Assembly: GCA_006218025.1 (NCBI GenBank)
Contig: VBWA01000029.1
Span: 1 to 64,000, forward strand
DNA length: 64,000 nt
Source: Rhodocyclaceae bacterium
Lineage (GTDB): Bacteria > Pseudomonadota > Gammaproteobacteria > Burkholderiales > Rhodocyclaceae
Direction of reading: 5' to 3'
Part shown: in pieces, positions 27,145 through 37,331 of the stretch
How positions within the stretch are numbered: the stretch's first letter is position 1
Layout: each line of letters begins with the position of its first letter
Position numbers and translations under genes: made by a program
The notes under the pieces: model-generated
What the model was told of the DNA's origin: nothing
What the model saw: the letters and a program-made list of their open reading frames with translations, nothing else
Database searches by the model: none

Positions 27145-27468
27145 GGAAGGGACGTCCTCAAGTTTGAACTGCGGCAGGGCCGGGCAAGCGCAGCACCAGT
27201 CATCCTATGTCGAATGGCATAGTCTAGCGCGATTTTCGCTGCGGCATGGCGCGCCTTTGCGGAAATGCCCCGGGGTGGCTTGTGCCGGACCACAAGTCCA
27301 GCTTCCGCGGCTTGTGCCTGCCGGCGCAAGCCGCTATAATCGCGGGCTTGTCCGGGATGGTCCCGGTCAAAATCCACACGCCCGGCGCCGATAGGGTGGC
27401 TTCCCGCATGAAATCAGCGCGAAGCAGCACGGCCAGGCGGAGGTTTAACCCATATCGGAGATAGTTCT
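27145..27468. other. Divergent intergenic region: rpsB promoter and leader
   Basis: This 324-bp stretch has no gene. Its right half holds a strong-looking promoter (27312-27340) and about 120 bases of rpsB leader ending with a ribosome-binding site CGGAGA. An S2-responsive leader RNA is common upstream of rpsB in other proteobacteria, but I could not recognise its fold here. The left half should hold the promoter of the divergent cyclase gene; none is obvious. Confidence 0.5.
27307..27340 (+). promoter_or_regulatory. Putative sigma-70 promoter of rpsB-tsf with embedded inverted repeat
   Basis: A perfect -10 box TATAAT (27335-27340) is preceded at exactly 17 bp by TTGTGC (27312-27317) as a weak -35. 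The inverted repeat GCGGCTTG (27307-27314) and CAAGCCGC (27327-27334) covers the -35 and runs up to the -10. That placement could be an operator or a cruciform affecting RNA polymerase. Confidence 0.6.
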
Positions 27469-28218
27469 ATGAGTACTACCATGCGCCAGATGCTGGAGGC
27501 AGGAGTTCACTTCGGCCACCAGACCCGTTTCTGGAACCCCAAGATGGCCCCGTACATCTTCGGCCATCGCAACAAGATCCACATCATCAACCTCGAAAAG
27601 ACCCTGAGCAAGTATCAGGAAGCCATCGCGTTCGTCAAGAAGATGGCGGCCAAGAAGGGCACCATCCTTTTTGTCAGCACCAAGCGCCAAGCGCGCGAAA
27701 TCATCGCCGAGGAAGCCCAGCGCTGCGGCATGCCTTTCGTCGATGACCGCTGGCTGGGCGGCATGATGACCAACTTCAAGACCCTGAAGCTGTCGGTCAA
27801 GCGCCTGAAGGACCTGGAAACCGCGATGTCGGAAGGCAACTTCGAGAAACTGTCGAAGAAGGAAACCCTGACCCTGCAGCGCGAGATGGACAAGCTGAAG
27901 AAGTCCATCGGCGGCATCAAGGACATGGGCGGCCTGCCCGATGCAATTTTCGTCATCGACGTCGGCTATCACAAGATCGCGATTACCGAAGCCGGCAAGC
28001 TCGGCATCCCGGTGATCGGCGTGGTCGATACCAACCACTCCCCCGAAGGCGTCAGCTACGTGATCCCGGGCAATGACGACTCCTCCGGCGCGATCCGCCT
28101 GTATGCCCGCGGCGTGGCCGATGCCATCCTCGAAGGCAAGAACCAGTCGATCAACGAGGTGGTGCAACAGCTGGCCGGCGACGACGAGTTCGTCGAAGTG
28201 TCCGACGCGGCTGAATAA
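27469..28218 (+). CDS. rpsB: 30S ribosomal protein S2
   Basis: A 249-residue S2 with the family starts '[20 protein letters not shown]' and '[19 protein letters not shown]', plus '[19 protein letters not shown]' and '[22 protein letters not shown]'. It is the first gene of the block running through tsf, pyrH, frr and the lipid genes, a conserved order. Full length, with no abnormality. Confidence 0.97.
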   Translation: MSTTMRQMLEAGVHFGHQTRFWNPKMAPYIFGHRNKIHIINLEKTLSKYQEAIAFVKKMAAKKGTILFVSTKRQAREIIAEEAQRCGMPFVDDRWLGGMMTNFKTLKLSVKRLKDLETAMSEGNFEKLSKKETLTLQREMDKLKKSIGGIKDMGGLPDAIFVIDVGYHKIAITEAGKLGIPVIGVVDTNHSPEGVSYVIPGNDDSSGAIRLYARGVADAILEGKNQSINEVVQQLAGDDEFVEVSDAAE

Positions 28219-28227
28219 AAGGCCTGA

Positions 28228-28299
28228 ACCACAGAGGCACAGAGACACAGAGAAGTTCAGAGATCTGTGTTTTTCTCCGTGCCTCTGTGTCTCTGTGGT
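28228..28299. repeat. Imperfect ACAGAG/CTCTGT palindromic repeat in the rpsB-tsf gap
   Basis: The left arm ACCACAGAGGCACAGAGACA is mirrored on the right by TGCCTCTGTGTCTCTGTGGT, with a short loop containing TGTGTTTTTC. Arms of about 27 bases match with few mismatches. The arm sequence is of a kind dispersed between genes in many environmental bacterial genomes. The RNA would fold into one long hairpin between the rpsB and tsf cistrons and might act as a partial terminator or a stability element. Confidence 0.8.
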
Positions 28300-28327
28300 G
28301 AAAGTATCTGATTCTGGAGTAAGAGCA

Positions 28328-29196
28328 ATGGCGGAAATTACCGCAAGCATGGTCAAGGAACTGCGCGAGAAGACCGACGCGCCGATGATGGAATGCAAGC
28401 GAAAGCCGAGGAAATCCTCCGCGTCAAGCTGGGCAACAAGGCCAGCAAGGCGGCGACCCGCGTCGCGGCGGAGGGCGTGGTGGCGATCCACATCGCCGCC
28501 GACGGCAAGCTGGGCAGCATTTTCGAAATCAACAGCGAAACCGACTTCGTCGCCAAGAACGACGAGTTCCTCAAGCTGGCCGCCGACTGCGCGCGGCTGG
28601 TGGCGGAAAAGAATCCGGCCGACGTCGCCGCGCTGTCGGCCCTGCCGCTGGGCGAGGGCACGGTCGAATCCACCCGCACTGCGCTGGTGGGCAAGATCGG
28701 CGAGAACATGAGCATCCGCCGTTTCGTCCGCGTTGCGGCGAAGGGCAAGCTGGCGTCCTACATCCACGGCGGCTCGAAGATCGGCGTGCTGGTCGACGTG
28801 GTCGGCGGCGACGAACAACTGGCCAAGGATCTGGCAATGCACATCGCCGCGTCGAAGCCGAAGTCGCTGGATTCGTCCGGCGTGCCGGCCGAGTTGCTGG
28901 ACATGGAACGTCGCATTGCCATCGAGAAGGCGCGCGAAGCCGGCAAGCCGGAAGCGATGCTGGAGAAGATCGCCGAAGGCACGGTGCAGAAGTACCTCAA
29001 GGATGTGACGCTGCTGGGCCAGGTATTCGTCAAGGCCGAGGACGGCAAGCAGACCATCGAGCAGCTGCTGAAGGCCAGGGGCGCTTCGGTGGCCGGCTTC
29101 ACGCTGTTCATCGTCGGGGAAGGCATCGAAAAGAAGGTGAATGACTTCGCCGCCGAAGTGGCTGCGCAAGCCGCGGCTGCCGCCGGCAACAAGTAA
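28328..29196 (+). CDS. tsf: Elongation factor Ts, reading frame broken by a small deletion
   Basis: EF-Ts recharges EF-Tu with GTP. The start at 28328 (GGAG upstream) gives the normal N-terminus '[20 protein letters not shown]', then 'MECK'. The expected segment (about KALTEAxGDxA in other EF-Ts) is missing, and the sequence resumes in another frame with '[20 protein letters not shown]', which runs to 29196. About 31 bp appear lost at 28397-28401. Reading on from 28328 gives 127 residues ending at 28711. The lost part belongs to the conserved EF-Tu-binding N-terminal module. An internal ATG at 28393 could restart the correct frame but has no obvious ribosome-binding site. As tsf is normally essential and single-copy, a sequencing or assembly error is the first explanation. 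Confidence 0.85.
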
Positions 29197-29210
29197 GCGT
29201 CCGCCAGACG

Positions 29211-29927
29211 ATGCCCGCTCCGAAATTTCGCCGCATCCTGCTCAAGCTTTCGGGCGAGGCACTGATGGGTGATGATGCCTACGGCATCAACCCGGCCATG
29301 CTCGGCGCCATCGTGGCGGAAATCAAGGAAGTCACCGATCTCGGCGTCGAGATCGGTGTCGTCATCGGCGGCGGCAACATTTTTCGCGGCGTTGGCGGCA
29401 CGGCCACCGGCATGGATCGTGCTACGGCGGATTACATGGGCATGCTGGCCACGGTGATGAATGCGATGGCCCTGTCGGATGCGATGCGCCAGGCCGGGAT
29501 CAACGCCCGCGTGCAGTCGGCGCTGAACATCGAACAGGTGGTCGAGCCCTATATTCGCGGCAAGGCCATTCGCTATCTGGAAGAAGGCAAGGTGGTGATT
29601 TTCGGTGCCGGCACCGGCAACCCCTTCTTCACCACCGACACGGCCGCCGCCCTGCGCGGCTCGGAGATTGGTGCCGAAATCGTGCTGAAGGCGACCAAGG
29701 TCGATGGCATCTATACCGCGGATCCGAAGAAGGACCCGTCGGCTGCCCGCTTCGCCCGCATCAGCTTCGACGAGGCGATCGGCCGCAACCTGGCAGTGAT
29801 GGACGCCACGGCGTTTGCCTTGTGTCGCGACCAGAAGCTGCCGATCAACGTGTTCTCGATCTTCAAGGCCGGCGCGCTGAAGCGCGTGGTGATGGGAGAG
29901 GACGAGGGCACCCTGGTTCACGTCTAG
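29211..29927 (+). CDS. pyrH: UMP kinase
   Basis: A 238-residue amino-acid-kinase-fold enzyme converting UMP to UDP. Motifs: '[16 protein letters not shown]' (phosphate-binding), '[12 protein letters not shown]', '[18 protein letters not shown]' and '[20 protein letters not shown]'. It starts 14 bp after tsf. Its TAG stop lies four bases before a 203-bp palindromic element. Confidence 0.96.
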   Translation: MPAPKFRRILLKLSGEALMGDDAYGINPAMLGAIVAEIKEVTDLGVEIGVVIGGGNIFRGVGGTATGMDRATADYMGMLATVMNAMALSDAMRQAGINARVQSALNIEQVVEPYIRGKAIRYLEEGKVVIFGAGTGNPFFTTDTAAALRGSEIGAEIVLKATKVDGIYTADPKKDPSAARFARISFDEAIGRNLAVMDATAFALCRDQKLPINVFSIFKAGALKRVVMGEDEGTLVHV

Positions 29928-29931
29928 GATT

Positions 29932-30134
29932 AGAGTCTATTTCAGCAGGAATCATGTCCCGCGTTGAGACCAGGATCGGATGGATGCAAGGCGCAGCGCG
30001 CGGCCAATGGTTGTTCCATTGGCAAGCGCTGCAACGCCGCAGACGCCGATCCTGGTTCCACGGCGCAAGCCGTGCCTTGCACTGCATCCCGCTGCCCACC
30101 GGCGCGGGATATGATTCCTACTGAAATAGACTCT
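29932..30134. mobile_element. 203-bp MITE-like palindromic element between pyrH and frr
   Basis: Terminal inverted repeats of 32 bases (29932-29963 and 30103-30134; outer ends AGAGTCTATTTCAG/CTGAAATAGACTCT) match except at two positions. Inside are nested perfect arms CCAGGATCGG (29970-29979)/CCGATCCTGG (30046-30055), a hairpin GCCAATGG/CCATTGGC (30003-30023), and CACGGC-GCAA-GCCGTG (30059-30074). No transposase is encoded. TAGGA occurs on both flanks (29925-29929 and 30135-30139), possibly a target duplication. A MITE is the best reading; a REP-like or RNA-structural repeat is the alternative. Confidence 0.8.
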
Positions 30135-30147
30135 TAGGAGTGGCAGC

Positions 30148-30705
30148 ATGATTCCCGAACTGAAAAAGACTTCTGAACAGAAGATGCAAAAGAGCCTCGA
30201 GGCGCTGAGGGCAGACCTCGGCAAGGTGCGCACCGGGCGCGCGCATACCGGCATCCTCGACCATGTGCAGGTGGACTACTACGGTTCGCTGGTGCCGATC
30301 ACCCAGGTGGCTAACGTCACGCTGATCGATGCGCGTACCATCGGCGTGCAGCCATGGGAAAAGCCCATGGTGGGCAAGGTGGAAAAGGCGATTCGCGATT
30401 CCGAGCTGGGCCTCAATCCATCGTCGCAGGGCGAAGTGATTCGCGTACCGATGCCGGCCCTGACCGAAGAGCGGCGCCGCGATCTGATCAAGGTGATCAA
30501 GCACGAGGGCGAGGACGCCAAGATAGCCATTCGCAATCTGCGCCGCGATGCAATCTCGCATCTGAAGGAAGCGCTGAAGAAGAAGGAAATCTCCGAGGAC
30601 GACGAGCGCCGCGCCCTGGACGACATGCAAAGGCTCACCGACCGCTACGTCGCCGAAGTCGATCGGATGCTGGCCGAAAAAGAGAAGGACCTGATGGCGA
30701 TCTGA
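30148..30705 (+). CDS. frr: Ribosome recycling factor
   Basis: A 185-residue RRF that, with EF-G, splits ribosomes after termination. The sequence is typical: '[27 protein letters not shown]', '[16 protein letters not shown]', '[26 protein letters not shown]'. The ribosome-binding site AGGAG directly abuts the right end of the palindromic element, so the insertion has preserved initiation. Confidence 0.96.
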   Translation: MIPELKKTSEQKMQKSLEALRADLGKVRTGRAHTGILDHVQVDYYGSLVPITQVANVTLIDARTIGVQPWEKPMVGKVEKAIRDSELGLNPSSQGEVIRVPMPALTEERRRDLIKVIKHEGEDAKIAIRNLRRDAISHLKEALKKKEISEDDERRALDDMQRLTDRYVAEVDRMLAEKEKDLMAI

Positions 30706-30815
30706 TTCCGGGTCGCATTCGAGGCAAAACGCTGTTGTCGGGTCCGGCTGAACCGTTCGTGCAGCGCCGCGACTAGGTCGCGCCCGGGTAATATCAAAGG
30801 CTCTGAGAGGGTGTC

Positions 30816-31661
30816 ATGGCAGGAAAATTCACCAGCTCGACACAGGCAATTCCCGACGTGGGCAATGTTCCGCGCCACATTGCCATCATCATGGACGGCA
30901 ACGGGCGCTGGGCCAAGCAGCGCTTCATGCCGCGCGTCGCCGGCCACAAGCGCGGCGTCGAGACCGTACGGGCGATGGTCAAGGCCTGCATCGCGCGCGG
31001 CGTGGAATATCTCACGCTGTTCGCCTTTTCCTCGGAAAACTGGCGGCGCCCCGCTGAGGAAGTGTCCTTCCTCATGAACCTTTTCATCAACGCCCTGCAG
31101 GGTGAAATCGGCAAGTTGCATGCAAATGGCGTGCGCCTCAAGGTGGTCGGTGATCTTTCCGCGTTCGAGCCGCGCCTGGTGGCGCTGATTCGCGAAGGCG
31201 AGGCGAAGACGGCCAACAATTTCCGCCTGACGCTGACCATCGCCGCGAACTACGGCGGCCGCTGGGACATCCTGCAGGCCATGAACCAGCTGGCGCTGGC
31301 CCATCCTGAAAAAGCCGGTTCCTACGGCGAGACGGATCTTGCGCCGCATCTGATGATGGCCTACGCATCGGAGCCCGACCTGTTCATCCGCACCGGCGGC
31401 GAACAGCGCATCAGCAACTTCCTGCTCTGGCAGCTGGCATACAGCGAACTGCATTTCACCGATACCCTGTGGCCGGATTTCGACGACGCCGCGCTGGATG
31501 CCGCGATCGTTTCGTATCGCCGGCGCGAGCGCCGTTTCGGGCGAACGAGTGAGCAACTCGGTGAGCAGCTCGGCAAGTCGGCGCTCGCCGTACCGCCAGC
31601 GCCAGCGCGGTGCGTCCCTCCGGGAACTTCTGCGCCGCCGGTCGCGGACAAAGATGCTTAG
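30816..31661 (+). CDS. uppS: Undecaprenyl (di-trans,poly-cis) diphosphate synthase
   Basis: A 281-residue cis-prenyltransferase that makes the C55 lipid carrier for cell-wall synthesis. Catalytic Asp27 lies in '[15 protein letters not shown]'; other family stretches are '[15 protein letters not shown]', '[20 protein letters not shown]' and '[14 protein letters not shown]'. Homology ends at about residue 247, and a Pro/Ala-rich tail of about 30 residues follows, longer than usual. It overlaps cdsA by eight bases. Confidence 0.95.
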   Translation: MAGKFTSSTQAIPDVGNVPRHIAIIMDGNGRWAKQRFMPRVAGHKRGVETVRAMVKACIARGVEYLTLFAFSSENWRRPAEEVSFLMNLFINALQGEIGKLHANGVRLKVVGDLSAFEPRLVALIREGEAKTANNFRLTLTIAANYGGRWDILQAMNQLALAHPEKAGSYGETDLAPHLMMAYASEPDLFIRTGGEQRISNFLLWQLAYSELHFTDTLWPDFDDAALDAAIVSYRRRERRFGRTSEQLGEQLGKSALAVPPAPARCVPPGTSAPPVADKDA

Positions 31662-32460
31662 GACCCGGGTCGTCACCGCGCTGCTGCTGGTAGCTGGCCT
31701 CGCGCTGATTCTGTTTGCCATGCCGCCGCTGGCGGCGCTGCTTACGTTTGCCGCCATCGCTGCACTCGCGGCATGGGAGTGGGGCGGCCTGATGAAGCAG
31801 GACAAGCCGGCGCGCGTGATGTACGGATTCGTGCTGCTGCTGTTCTGCTGGCAGCTGACGGTGGGGGCGCCGCAACTCGTGCCCGTGTTGCTCGGCGTGT
31901 CGGTGGCGTTCTGGATTCTTGTCGTGCCGCTGTGGTTCCGCTTCAAATGGACGTTGGCCGGCAACGACTTCTTTGGCTACCTGCTCGGCGCTCTGGTGAT
32001 TCTGCCGACCTGGGCCGCGATGGTCGCCCTGCACGCAGTGAGCACCTGGCTGATGCTGGCCGCCATGGCGCTGGTCTGGGTCGCCGATATTTCCGCCTAC
32101 TTCGCTGGCCGGACATTTGGTAAACACGGCAAGCACAAGCTCGCGCCGAGCATCAGTCCGGGCAAGACCTGGGAGGGAGTGGCCGGAGCGGTGGTCGGCG
32201 TGCTGATCTACGGCGGCATCGTGCTGATGTTCTCGCCCTTGAAGGACACGCTGCCGCTGCCGCTTGTCGTTCTGCTGCTGGTTCTGCTCACATTGGTGAG
32301 CGTCATGGGCGATTTGTTCGAATCGCTATTGAAGCGTCAGGCCGGGATCAAGGACAGCAGCAATCTGCTGCCGGGCCACGGCGGGGTGCTGGACCGCATC
32401 GACGCGCTGACCTCGGCCCTGCCCCTGGCGGCGCTGATTTTGTATTTCGTCCAGCGATGA
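31654..32460 (+). CDS. cdsA: Phosphatidate cytidylyltransferase (CDP-diglyceride synthase)
   Basis: A 268-residue polytopic membrane enzyme making CDP-diacylglycerol from phosphatidate and CTP. The CTP_transf_1 signature is at the C-terminus: '[20 protein letters not shown]' and '[14 protein letters not shown]'. '[18 protein letters not shown]' lies before it. ATG 31654 is chosen, inside the end of uppS, because the hydrophobic N-terminus begins there. It overlaps dxr by ATGA. Confidence 0.94.
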   Translation: MLRTRVVTALLLVAGLALILFAMPPLAALLTFAAIAALAAWEWGGLMKQDKPARVMYGFVLLLFCWQLTVGAPQLVPVLLGVSVAFWILVVPLWFRFKWTLAGNDFFGYLLGALVILPTWAAMVALHAVSTWLMLAAMALVWVADISAYFAGRTFGKHGKHKLAPSISPGKTWEGVAGAVVGVLIYGGIVLMFSPLKDTLPLPLVVLLLVLLTLVSVMGDLFESLLKRQAGIKDSSNLLPGHGGVLDRIDALTSALPLAALILYFVQR

Positions 32461-33644
32461 AACTGACCATTCTCGGCGCCACCGGCTCGATCGGCGTCAG
32501 CACGCTTGACGTGGTGGCGCGCCATCCGGACCGCTTCGAGGTGGTGGCCTTGAGCGGCCACCGACAGGTCGAGCTTCTTGCCGAGCAGTGCCGCCAGGTC
32601 CGTCCCGTCTACGCGGTGGTGGGCAGCGCGGCGGATGCGCAGCGTCTTGCGCTGCTGCTCAGGGACGCCGGCTTGCGCACCGAGGTGCTGCATGGGGCAG
32701 ACGCATTGGTGCAGGTCGCGGCTTTGCCCGAGGTCGATGCCGTGATGGCCGCCATCGTCGGCGCCGCCGGGCTGCCGCCGACGCTGGCCGCCGCGCGTGC
32801 CGGCAAGCGCGTGCTGCTGGCCAACAAGGAAGCGCTGGTGATGGCCGGCGCGGTGTTCATGGCCGAGGCGCGCCGCGCTGGGGCCACGCTGCTGCCGATC
32901 GACAGCGAACACAATGCGATCTTCCAGTCGATGCCGTACGACTATGCGGGCGACATGGCGCGGGGCGGGGTCAGGCGGATCCTGCTGACCGCCTCGGGCG
33001 GGCCGTTTCGTACCACGCCGCTCGACGTGCTGACCACTGTGACGCCCGAGCAGGCGGTGGCGCATCCGAACTGGGTGATGGGCCGCAAGATTTCGGTCGA
33101 TTCGGCGACCATGATGAACAAGGGCCTTGAAGTGATCGAGGCGCACTGGCTGTTCAACGCGCCGGCCGACCGGATTGAAGTGGTGATTCACCCGCAGAGC
33201 GTGATCCATTCCCTGGTCGATTACGAGGACGGTTCCGTGCTGGCCCAGCTGGGCAATCCCGACATGCGCACGCCCATCGCCCACGCCCTGGCCTGGCCCG
33301 AGCGGATCGATTCCGGCGTCGCCCCGCTCGACCTGTTCGCCGTGGGCCAGCTCAACTTCGAGCGCCCGGATCTGGCGCGCTTTCCCTGCCTGGACCTGGC
33401 CTATCGGGCCTTGCGTGCGGAGGGTAACGCGGCGGCGGTGCTCAACGCCGCGAACGAGGTGGCAGTGGAGGCATTTCTCGACCGCCGTCTGCCTTTCCTC
33501 GGCATCGCCGAACTCATTGCGGCAACGCTGGACGTCGTGCCCCAGGCTGCGGTGCCCGACCTGGACGCGGTGCTGGAGGCCGACCGTCAGGCGCGGGCGG
33601 CAGCGCTGAAGATACTCGCCCGCCAGGCGGCGAAGCGCGCATGA
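32457..33644 (+). CDS. dxr: 1-deoxy-D-xylulose 5-phosphate reductoisomerase
   Basis: A 395-residue enzyme of the MEP pathway, converting DXP to 2-C-methylerythritol 4-phosphate with NADPH. Motifs: nucleotide-binding '[15 protein letters not shown]', '[12 protein letters not shown]', metal and substrate binding '[12 protein letters not shown]', '[14 protein letters not shown]' and '[18 protein letters not shown]'. It supplies isoprenoid precursors to UppS encoded just upstream. Overlaps both neighbours by ATGA. Confidence 0.96.
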   Translation: MKLTILGATGSIGVSTLDVVARHPDRFEVVALSGHRQVELLAEQCRQVRPVYAVVGSAADAQRLALLLRDAGLRTEVLHGADALVQVAALPEVDAVMAAIVGAAGLPPTLAAARAGKRVLLANKEALVMAGAVFMAEARRAGATLLPIDSEHNAIFQSMPYDYAGDMARGGVRRILLTASGGPFRTTPLDVLTTVTPEQAVAHPNWVMGRKISVDSATMMNKGLEVIEAHWLFNAPADRIEVVIHPQSVIHSLVDYEDGSVLAQLGNPDMRTPIAHALAWPERIDSGVAPLDLFAVGQLNFERPDLARFPCLDLAYRALRAEGNAAAVLNAANEVAVEAFLDRRLPFLGIAELIAATLDVVPQAAVPDLDAVLEADRQARAAALKILARQAAKRA

Positions 33645-35014
33645 ATCCTCAATCGCTGGTCTGGTACGCAAGCGCTTTCCTGCTGGCGCTGGCGGTGCTG
33701 GTGGTGGTCCACGAGATGGGCCATTACCTTGCGGCGCGCGCCTGCAACGTCAAGGTACTGCGCTTCGCCTTCGGCTTCGGCAAGGTGATCTGGATGCGCC
33801 GCCATGGACGCGATGGTACCGAGTGGGCGATCTCGGCTTTTCCCCTGGGCGGCTACGTCAAGATGCTCGACGAGCGCGAGGGCGAGGTTATGCCGGAGGA
33901 ATTGCCGCGCGCTTTCAATCGGCAATCCGTCGGCCGTCGGGCGTTCATCGTGGCGGCCGGACCGGCGGCAAATTTTCTGTTGGCGATCGTGCTGTACTGG
34001 CTGTTGTTCATGTACGGCGTGACCGAACTCAAGCCGCGCCTCGGACCGCCGCCCCTCGGCACTCCGGCCGCAATGGCCGGCATCAGTGAAGGTGTGACGG
34101 TGCGCGCGGTGAATGGCCAGGCCATCGACACATGGCAGCAGCTGCGCTGGGAAGTCATGCGGCGGGCGCTCGACAAGGAGGCCGTGCAACTGGAAGTCGT
34201 CAGTCCGCAACGGGAGATCGGTGTCTACCGGATCGCCAGCGATCGCTTCGATCTGGAAGAGCTCGAAAAGGATCCCTTGCGCGCACTCGGGCTGGTGCTT
34301 TACCGGCCACGCTTGCCGGCCGTCGTCGGCCGCGTGCTGCCTGATTCGCCCGCCGACCTGGCAGGATTTCGCGAGGGCGACCGGGTGCTGTCGATCGACG
34401 GCAAGGCGATTGCGGACTGGGCCGAATTGGCGGCCATTGCGCGTGCCGCGGTAGGACGCCAGTTGAAGTTCGACGTCGAGCGCGAGGGCCGGCGAATCTC
34501 TCTGGCTGCCAGTCCGCGTCTGTCGGAGGAGGGCGGGCAGAAGGTCGGGCGCCTGGGCCTGATGGCAAGGGAAGGCCAGGGCGAGGCCTTCGAGATGACC
34601 ACGGTGGTAAGTTACGGCCCGCTGGAATCCGTCAGTCGGGCGCTGACGCAGACCTGGGACACCTCGGTCCTCAGTCTGCGCATGATGGGCCGCATGCTCA
34701 CGGGCGAGTTGTCGTGGAAGAACCTTTCCGGGCCGGTGACCATCGCCGATTACGCGGGGCAGTCGGCGCGGCTTGGCCTCAGCTATTACCTGCGTTTTCT
34801 CGCCCTGATCAGCATCAGTCTCGGGGTGCTCAACCTGCTGCCCGTGCCTGTTCTGGACGGGGGGCATTTGATGTATTATCTCGTCGAGTTTCTCAAGGGT
34901 GGCCCGGTGTCAGAACGGGCTCTGGAAGTCGGCCAACAGATCGGTTTTGCCTTGCTGGGGCTGCTGATGGCTTTTGCCTTCTACAACGATATCAACCGTC
35001 TTGTTTCCGGCTAA
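33641..35014 (+). CDS. rseP: Site-2 intramembrane zinc protease RseP
   Basis: A 457-residue protease that in E. coli cleaves anti-sigma factor RseA during envelope stress. The zinc site '[15 protein letters not shown]' is in the first membrane helix, two PDZ domains lie in the middle ('[20 protein letters not shown]' is the clearer one), and the third metal ligand is in '[17 protein letters not shown]'. Placement before bamA is conserved. Confidence 0.95.
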   Translation: MNPQSLVWYASAFLLALAVLVVVHEMGHYLAARACNVKVLRFAFGFGKVIWMRRHGRDGTEWAISAFPLGGYVKMLDEREGEVMPEELPRAFNRQSVGRRAFIVAAGPAANFLLAIVLYWLLFMYGVTELKPRLGPPPLGTPAAMAGISEGVTVRAVNGQAIDTWQQLRWEVMRRALDKEAVQLEVVSPQREIGVYRIASDRFDLEELEKDPLRALGLVLYRPRLPAVVGRVLPDSPADLAGFREGDRVLSIDGKAIADWAELAAIARAAVGRQLKFDVEREGRRISLAASPRLSEEGGQKVGRLGLMAREGQGEAFEMTTVVSYGPLESVSRALTQTWDTSVLSLRMMGRMLTGELSWKNLSGPVTIADYAGQSARLGLSYYLRFLALISISLGVLNLLPVPVLDGGHLMYYLVEFLKGGPVSERALEVGQQIGFALLGLLMAFAFYNDINRLVSG

Positions 35015-35030
35015 TTTTCGTCCAAACTAC

Positions 35031-37310
35031 ATGAATAAGAAACTGCTTGCCGGTCTGATCTCCTCCCTGCTGGCCCATTCCGCTTTCGCGTTTGACGCGT
35101 TTCAAATCAAGGATATTCGGGTCGAGGGCATTCAGCGCACCGAGGCAGGCACCGTGTTCTCCTACCTGCCGGTCAAGGTGGGCGACACCATGAACGACGA
35201 GAAGGCGGCGGCCGCCATCAAGGCATTGTTTGCCACCGGCTTCTTCAAGGATGTGCGCCTGGAAATCGACGGGCAGGTGCTGGTGGTGGTGCTCGAAGAG
35301 CGCCCGGCGATCGCCTCGCTCGAATTCAGCGGCCTCAAGGCCTTCAAGCCGGAAGACCTGAAGAAGTCGCTGCGCGACGTCGGTCTAGCCGAGTCGCGCA
35401 TTTTCGACCGCGCCATGGTCGAACGGGCGGAGCAGGAACTCAAGCGCCAGTATCTGGCGCAGGGACACTACGCGGTTCAGGTGACGACCACCATCACGCC
35501 GCTGGAACGCAATCGGGTTGGCGTGAACTTCGCGGTCACCGAGGGCGACATCGCCAAGATCAAGCAGATCAACATCATCGGCGCTGGCGCCGTCAAGGAG
35601 TCCGACCTGCTTGACCTGATGGTCCTGCGTACGCCGGGCTTGCTGACTTGGTACACCAAGAACGATCAATACTCGAAGCAGAAGCTGTCAGGCGACCTGG
35701 AGACCCTGCGTTCCCATTACCTCGATCGCGGCTATCTCGAATTCAATATCGAGTCGACCCAGGTGTCGATCTCGCCGGACAAGCAGGACATCTACATCAC
35801 CATCAACATCACCGAGGGTGAAAAGTACTCAGTCTCCTCGGTCAAGCTGGCCGGTCAGTTGCTGCTGCCGGAAGATGAATTGACCCGGCTGGTAAAGGTC
35901 AAGCCAGGGGACGTGTTCTCGCGCGAGAAGATGGCCGATACCACCAAGGCCATCAGCGAACGTTTGAGCAACGAAGGCTATGCCTTTGCCAACGTCAATG
36001 CGGCGCCGGAACTGGACAAGGAAAAGCGCCAGGTGGCCTTCACCGTGTTCATCGATCCGGGGCGCCGCGTCTATGTGCGCCGCATCAATGTCACGGGCAA
36101 CACGCGGACGCGCGACGAAGTGGTGCGTCGCGAATTGCGTCAGGCCGAATCCGGCTGGTACGACGGCGACAAGATCAACAAGTCGCGCACGCGCGTCGAC
36201 CGGCTGGGGTATTTCGACGAGGTGACGGTGGAAACGCCGCCGGTCGCCGGCACCACCGACCAGGTCGACATGGAGGTCAAGGTCAAGGAAAAGCCCACCG
36301 GCAACATCATGCTCGGGGCGGGCTTCTCCAGCGCGGAAAAATTCACGGTTTCCGGCTCGGTGCAGCAGCAGAACCTGTTCGGCAGCGGCAAGCATGTCGG
36401 CGTCCAGGTCAGCACCAGCAAATCGAACAAGGTCTATTCCCTGTCGCATACCGATCCGTATTTCACGGTCGATGGCGTCAGCCAGGGTTTTGACATCTAC
36501 ACCCGCAACACCGATACCAGCAGCCTGTCGGTGGGAAGCTTCGGCTCGGATTCGATGGGCGGCGGCGTGCGCTGGGGACTTCCCATCGGCGAAGACGACT
36601 ATCTCAACCTTGGTCTTTCCGTGGATCGCACCAAGCTCAAGACCGATGCCAACAGTCCCCTGCGCTATCAGAATTATGTCACCCGTTTCGGTGCCAGCAG
36701 CAACACCGTGCTGACCACCGTCGGTTGGCAAAAGGACGAGCGCGACAGCCTGCTGGTGACTACCAAGGGGGTTTTGCGCAAAGCGACACTTGAAGTGTCG
36801 CTGCCGGGCAGTACGGCGACCTACGTACGCGCCACGTATCAGCATCAGCATTTCTTCCCTCTGAATCCCAAGCTGACCCTGGCGCTGAACGGCGAAGTGG
36901 GCGTGGCCCAGAAGTATGGCGACAAGGAACTGCCTTTCTTCAAGAACTTCTACGCCGGCGGCATCGGCTCGGTGCGCGGCTTCGACTCGGGCTCCCTGGG
37001 GCCGCGTGATGCGGCCACGGCCGAGGCAATCGGTGGCAACAAGCGGCTGATCGGCAATGCCGAACTGCTGTTCCCGGTTCCTGGCATGGGGCGCGACAAT
37101 TCGATGCGCCTTTCCGGTTTCATCGACGCCGGCAATGTCTGGGGCTACGACAGCAAGTTCAGTATGGGCAGTCTGCGCTTCAGCGGGGGCGTTGCGCTGT
37201 CATGGAATTCGCCGATGGGTCCGCTCAAGTTCTCCTATGCCAATCCGTTCAACAAGAAAGCCGAAGACAAGGTGCAACGTCTGCAGTTTCAGATGGGCTC
37301 GGTCTTTTGA
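35031..37310 (+). CDS. bamA: Outer membrane protein assembly factor BamA
   Basis: A 759-residue Omp85 protein with a Sec signal (LLAGLISSLLAHSAFA), five POTRA domains (the first starting 'FQIKDIRVEGIQRTEAG') and a C-terminal beta-barrel ending in Phe ('LQFQMGSVF'), the expected terminal signal. The barrel carries 'GGIGSVRGFDSGSLGPRD', the conserved VRGF motif in strand 12. It folds and inserts outer-membrane beta-barrels. The ATG start at 35031 is 16 bp after rseP. Confidence 0.97.
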   Translation: MNKKLLAGLISSLLAHSAFAFDAFQIKDIRVEGIQRTEAGTVFSYLPVKVGDTMNDEKAAAAIKALFATGFFKDVRLEIDGQVLVVVLEERPAIASLEFSGLKAFKPEDLKKSLRDVGLAESRIFDRAMVERAEQELKRQYLAQGHYAVQVTTTITPLERNRVGVNFAVTEGDIAKIKQINIIGAGAVKESDLLDLMVLRTPGLLTWYTKNDQYSKQKLSGDLETLRSHYLDRGYLEFNIESTQVSISPDKQDIYITINITEGEKYSVSSVKLAGQLLLPEDELTRLVKVKPGDVFSREKMADTTKAISERLSNEGYAFANVNAAPELDKEKRQVAFTVFIDPGRRVYVRRINVTGNTRTRDEVVRRELRQAESGWYDGDKINKSRTRVDRLGYFDEVTVETPPVAGTTDQVDMEVKVKEKPTGNIMLGAGFSSAEKFTVSGSVQQQNLFGSGKHVGVQVSTSKSNKVYSLSHTDPYFTVDGVSQGFDIYTRNTDTSSLSVGSFGSDSMGGGVRWGLPIGEDDYLNLGLSVDRTKLKTDANSPLRYQNYVTRFGASSNTVLTTVGWQKDERDSLLVTTKGVLRKATLEVSLPGSTATYVRATYQHQHFFPLNPKLTLALNGEVGVAQKYGDKELPFFKNFYAGGIGSVRGFDSGSLGPRDAATAEAIGGNKRLIGNAELLFPVPGMGRDNSMRLSGFIDAGNVWGYDSKFSMGSLRFSGGVALSWNSPMGPLKFSYANPFNKKAEDKVQRLQFQMGSVF

Positions 37311-37331
37311 TCGTCTACTAGTGAGAAAGTC

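Noticed and set aside
27193-27225. CTATG/CATAG dyad in the cyclase-rpsB gap as operator
   Set aside because: Five-base arms only; likely chance.
28328-28711. Programmed ribosomal frameshift in tsf
   Set aside because: No slippery sequence or known precedent in tsf; conserved residues are actually missing, so a deletion or sequence error fits better.
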